This document shows positions 62,636-64,000 of a stretch of 64,000 nt of DNA, piece by piece; the first letter of the stretch is position 1; the number at the start of each line of letters is the position of its first letter. The position numbers and the translations under genes are program-made. The DNA is from Lentzea albida (GTDB lineage: Bacteria > Actinomycetota > Actinomycetes > Mycobacteriales > Pseudonocardiaceae). The stretch lies in assembly GCF_900111005.1 (NCBI RefSeq), contig NZ_FOFV01000001.1:248001-312000 (forward strand). The letters are read 5' to 3'. The notes below the pieces were generated by a model. The model saw only the letters and a list, made by a program, of their open reading frames with translations, searched no databases and was not told the origin of the DNA.

Positions 62636-63336
62636 GCCAGGAACGCCTGCCACCGCTCGGCCTGGCCGGTCGCGTCGCCGAAGACGTGGTGACCGACGGC
62701 GTTCGTGCCGTGGAACCGGTACAGCCCTTCGGGTCCGCGCACGCCGAGCATCACGCCGGGAAGGCCGTAGTCGACGACCCCCTCGACCCCCAGCGGTTGC
62801 AGCGTCACCTCGTCGCCGACCTGGAACTCCGCCGGCACGCCGAGTGCGGCGGCCAGGCGCGGCCACGCGTCCTGCGGCTGCTCCTCGGGCGCCTGCGCGA
62901 AGACGTACGTGCCGCGCTGCCCGGGGAAGTGCTTCACGTACTGGCCCAGCGTGAACAGGTACATGTTCCAGCCGTGCGACTGCTGGTCGACGAACTCGTC
63001 GCCCCAGCCGTCGGCGAGGATCCCGCTGTGCACGAACCGCAGCACGGTCGTGCCCTGGTCGCGGCCCTCGATCAGGTACTCCATCGCGTGGAACGTGCCG
63101 TCCTCGCCCTTGGCGCTGGAGTAGGCGAGGTGCTTGCCCGGCTCCCAGGCGGTGATCGTCGAGGACTCCTGGAAGAAGCCCATGTCGAGCGTCATGCGTC
63201 CGCCGAGGCGTCCGTCCACGGTGTGCGGGCCCATGAACCACGAGTCGATGCCCGGGCCCGTGGCGATGGCGTCCCAGACCTGCTCCGGGGTTCCGTCGAC
63301 CTCGACTTCCTTGCTGATCTCGAACTCGCGGGTCAC
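62608..63336 (-). CDS. SRPBCC (AHSA1-like) domain protein
   Basis: 242 aa from GTG 63334-63336, overlapping the ArsR stop. VTREFEISKEVEVDGTPEQVWDAIATGPGIDSWFMGP is the START/AHSA1 ligand-binding fold opening. DMGFFQESSTITAWEPGKHLAY and TVLRFVHSG follow. A second half (YGLPGVMLGVRGPEGLYRFHG) looks like a repeat of the fold. Ligand unknown. Typical partner of an ArsR-type regulator in one operon. Confidence 0.85.
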   Translation of the reverse strand: MTREFEISKEVEVDGTPEQVWDAIATGPGIDSWFMGPHTVDGRLGGRMTLDMGFFQESSTITAWEPGKHLAYSSAKGEDGTFHAMEYLIEGRDQGTTVLRFVHSGILADGWGDEFVDQQSHGWNMYLFTLGQYVKHFPGQRGTYVFAQAPEEQPQDAWPRLAAALGVPAEFQVGDEVTLQPLGVEGVVDYGLPGVMLGVRGPEGLYRFHGTNAVGHHVFGDATGQAERWQAFLAQTLGGQTS

Positions 63337-63932
63337 GACTCTTCCTCCTTGGACGCGTTCACGCTCGGGTGCAGGGCGACGACGACTCGGTGCGGACGCC
63401 CTCCTTCGGCCTGTTCGTCGTGGTACTTCGCCACCAGCTGCGTCATGAAGCCCGCGAGCTCCTCGGCGAACGCCGCGCGGTCCGCCGCCGAAGCGAAGCG
63501 GACCTCGCCGTCGAGCGCGAAGGTCGCGAGCCGCTTCTTCGCCCTGGTCGCGCCCGTGATCAGCGTGCCGACGTCGCGCACCAGCCTGGCCGAGACCGCG
63601 AGCAGCCACCGCGCGGACAACCGGTCGGGGGAGCGCGCCGGGTCGGGCTGCACGGCCGCGAGCGCCGTCGGGGAGATGACGTAGGACGCGGCGGTCGCCT
63701 GCAGCAGGCGCTCGTTCACGTTGCCCTTGCGCCGTTCCTCGACGAGCTCCACCAGGCCGTGCTGCTCCAGCGTGCGCAGGTGGTAGTTCACCTTCTGCCT
63801 CGGCAGCCCGACCTTCGCGGCGAGCATCGTCGCCGATCCTGGCTCTGCCAGCTCCGCGAGCAGACGCGCCCGCACCGGGTCCAGCGACACCTCGGCCGCG
63901 GAAGGGTCCTCGATCACCGCCACTTCGAACAT
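63333..63932 (-). CDS. ArsR-family winged-helix regulator
   Basis: 199 aa from ATG 63930-63932. HTH: DPVRARLLAELAEPGSATMLAAKVGLPRQKVNYHLRTLEQHGLVELVEERRKGNVNERLLQA (residues 18-79), a wing-helix core of the ArsR/HTH_20 type without metal-binding Cys. First gene of the operon with the SRPBCC protein, which it presumably controls. Confidence 0.88.
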   Translation of the reverse strand: MFEVAVIEDPSAAEVSLDPVRARLLAELAEPGSATMLAAKVGLPRQKVNYHLRTLEQHGLVELVEERRKGNVNERLLQATAASYVISPTALAAVQPDPARSPDRLSARWLLAVSARLVRDVGTLITGATRAKKRLATFALDGEVRFASAADRAAFAEELAGFMTQLVAKYHDEQAEGGRPHRVVVALHPSVNASKEEES

Positions 63933-63960
63933 GGCGCAAGCGTCACACCGAAAACAAAAT

Positions 63961-63973
63961 TAGTCAAGAACTA
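63961..63973. promoter_or_regulatory. Possible ArsR-family operator
   Basis: TAGT-CAAGA-ACTA, a short dyad in an AT-rich patch 29 bases upstream of the arsR-like start. Confidence 0.4.
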
Positions 63974-64000
63974 TGGTGCTGTCGGTGACTTTGCTCCACC

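Overview
The window is 64 kb of very GC-rich DNA with frequent GTG/TTG starts, dense 4-base stop/start overlaps and gene content typical of a filamentous actinobacterium. The family-level fit (inference) is Pseudonocardiaceae (Lentzea/Saccharothrix/Amycolatopsis-like). The backbone follows the Mycobacterium tuberculosis region Rv3680 to Rv3644c. It runs: paired ArsA ATPases, DUF4177, RidA, metallo-beta-lactamase, Crp, Nth, thioredoxin, NUDIX, MarP protease, EphE-like, holin-like, Acs, HAD phosphatase, Ssd/tad pilus locus, MrfA-type helicase, an Rv3647c-like gene, TopA and HolB. Lineage-specific blocks are inserted into it.

Layout. 1-6.2 kb: ArsA pair, small proteins, RidA, a tandem paralog pair of unknown function, MBL hydrolase and NUDIX. 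6.2-9.6 kb: Gfo/Idh oxidoreductase, an extra DnaN-type sliding clamp, MFS exporter. 9.6-10.6 kb: no gene, but a candidate structured RNA with a strong terminator and a 17-unit, 26-bp tandem repeat array. 10.6-15.0 kb: Crp, Nth, redox/NUDIX/MarP. 15-22.1 kb: TetR/FAD monooxygenase pair, EphE-like protein without its nucleophile, NhaA, Acs. 22.1-26.9 kb: Fic-like protein without the catalytic His, a tryptophan-to-kynurenine operon with its own Lrp regulator, NsrR and flavohaemoglobin with an NsrR-type operator. 26.9-35.1 kb: a Bacillus-type peptidoglycan (MurNAc) salvage set: murR-murQ plus nagZ-namZ-amiE, sharing a DNA motif, with AhpD and MocR genes between. 35.1-36.9 kb: an RNA-rich zone with an Ms1-like RNA, a HAD phosphatase, a clear 6C RNA and DnaA-box-like sites. 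36.9-42.1 kb: tad/Flp pilus locus with small coupled ORFs and a pyrimidine-rich repeat tract. 42.3-46.8 kb: PrimPol-like protein, nucleotidyltransferase, MrfA-like helicase. 47-52.3 kb: H+-pyrophosphatase, four tandem paralogous lipoproteins, an Rv3647c-like protein. 52.4-59.0 kb: TopA, an MFS-thymidylate-kinase fusion with a broken P-loop, HolB. 59-64 kb: surface protein, tRNA-Thr(CGU), secreted HNH and GH114 lipoproteins, SRPBCC/ArsR pair.

The most interesting signals are the two-operon MurNAc salvage regulon with a shared motif and no MurP transporter, the 26-bp repeat array and the G-rich-loop RNA beside crp, the paired 6C and Ms1-like RNAs flanking the HAD gene, and a cluster of apparent pseudoenzymes (Fic-like, EphE-like, Tmk domain, PrimPol-like). 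All function calls are from reading translations and motifs. No database search was run.
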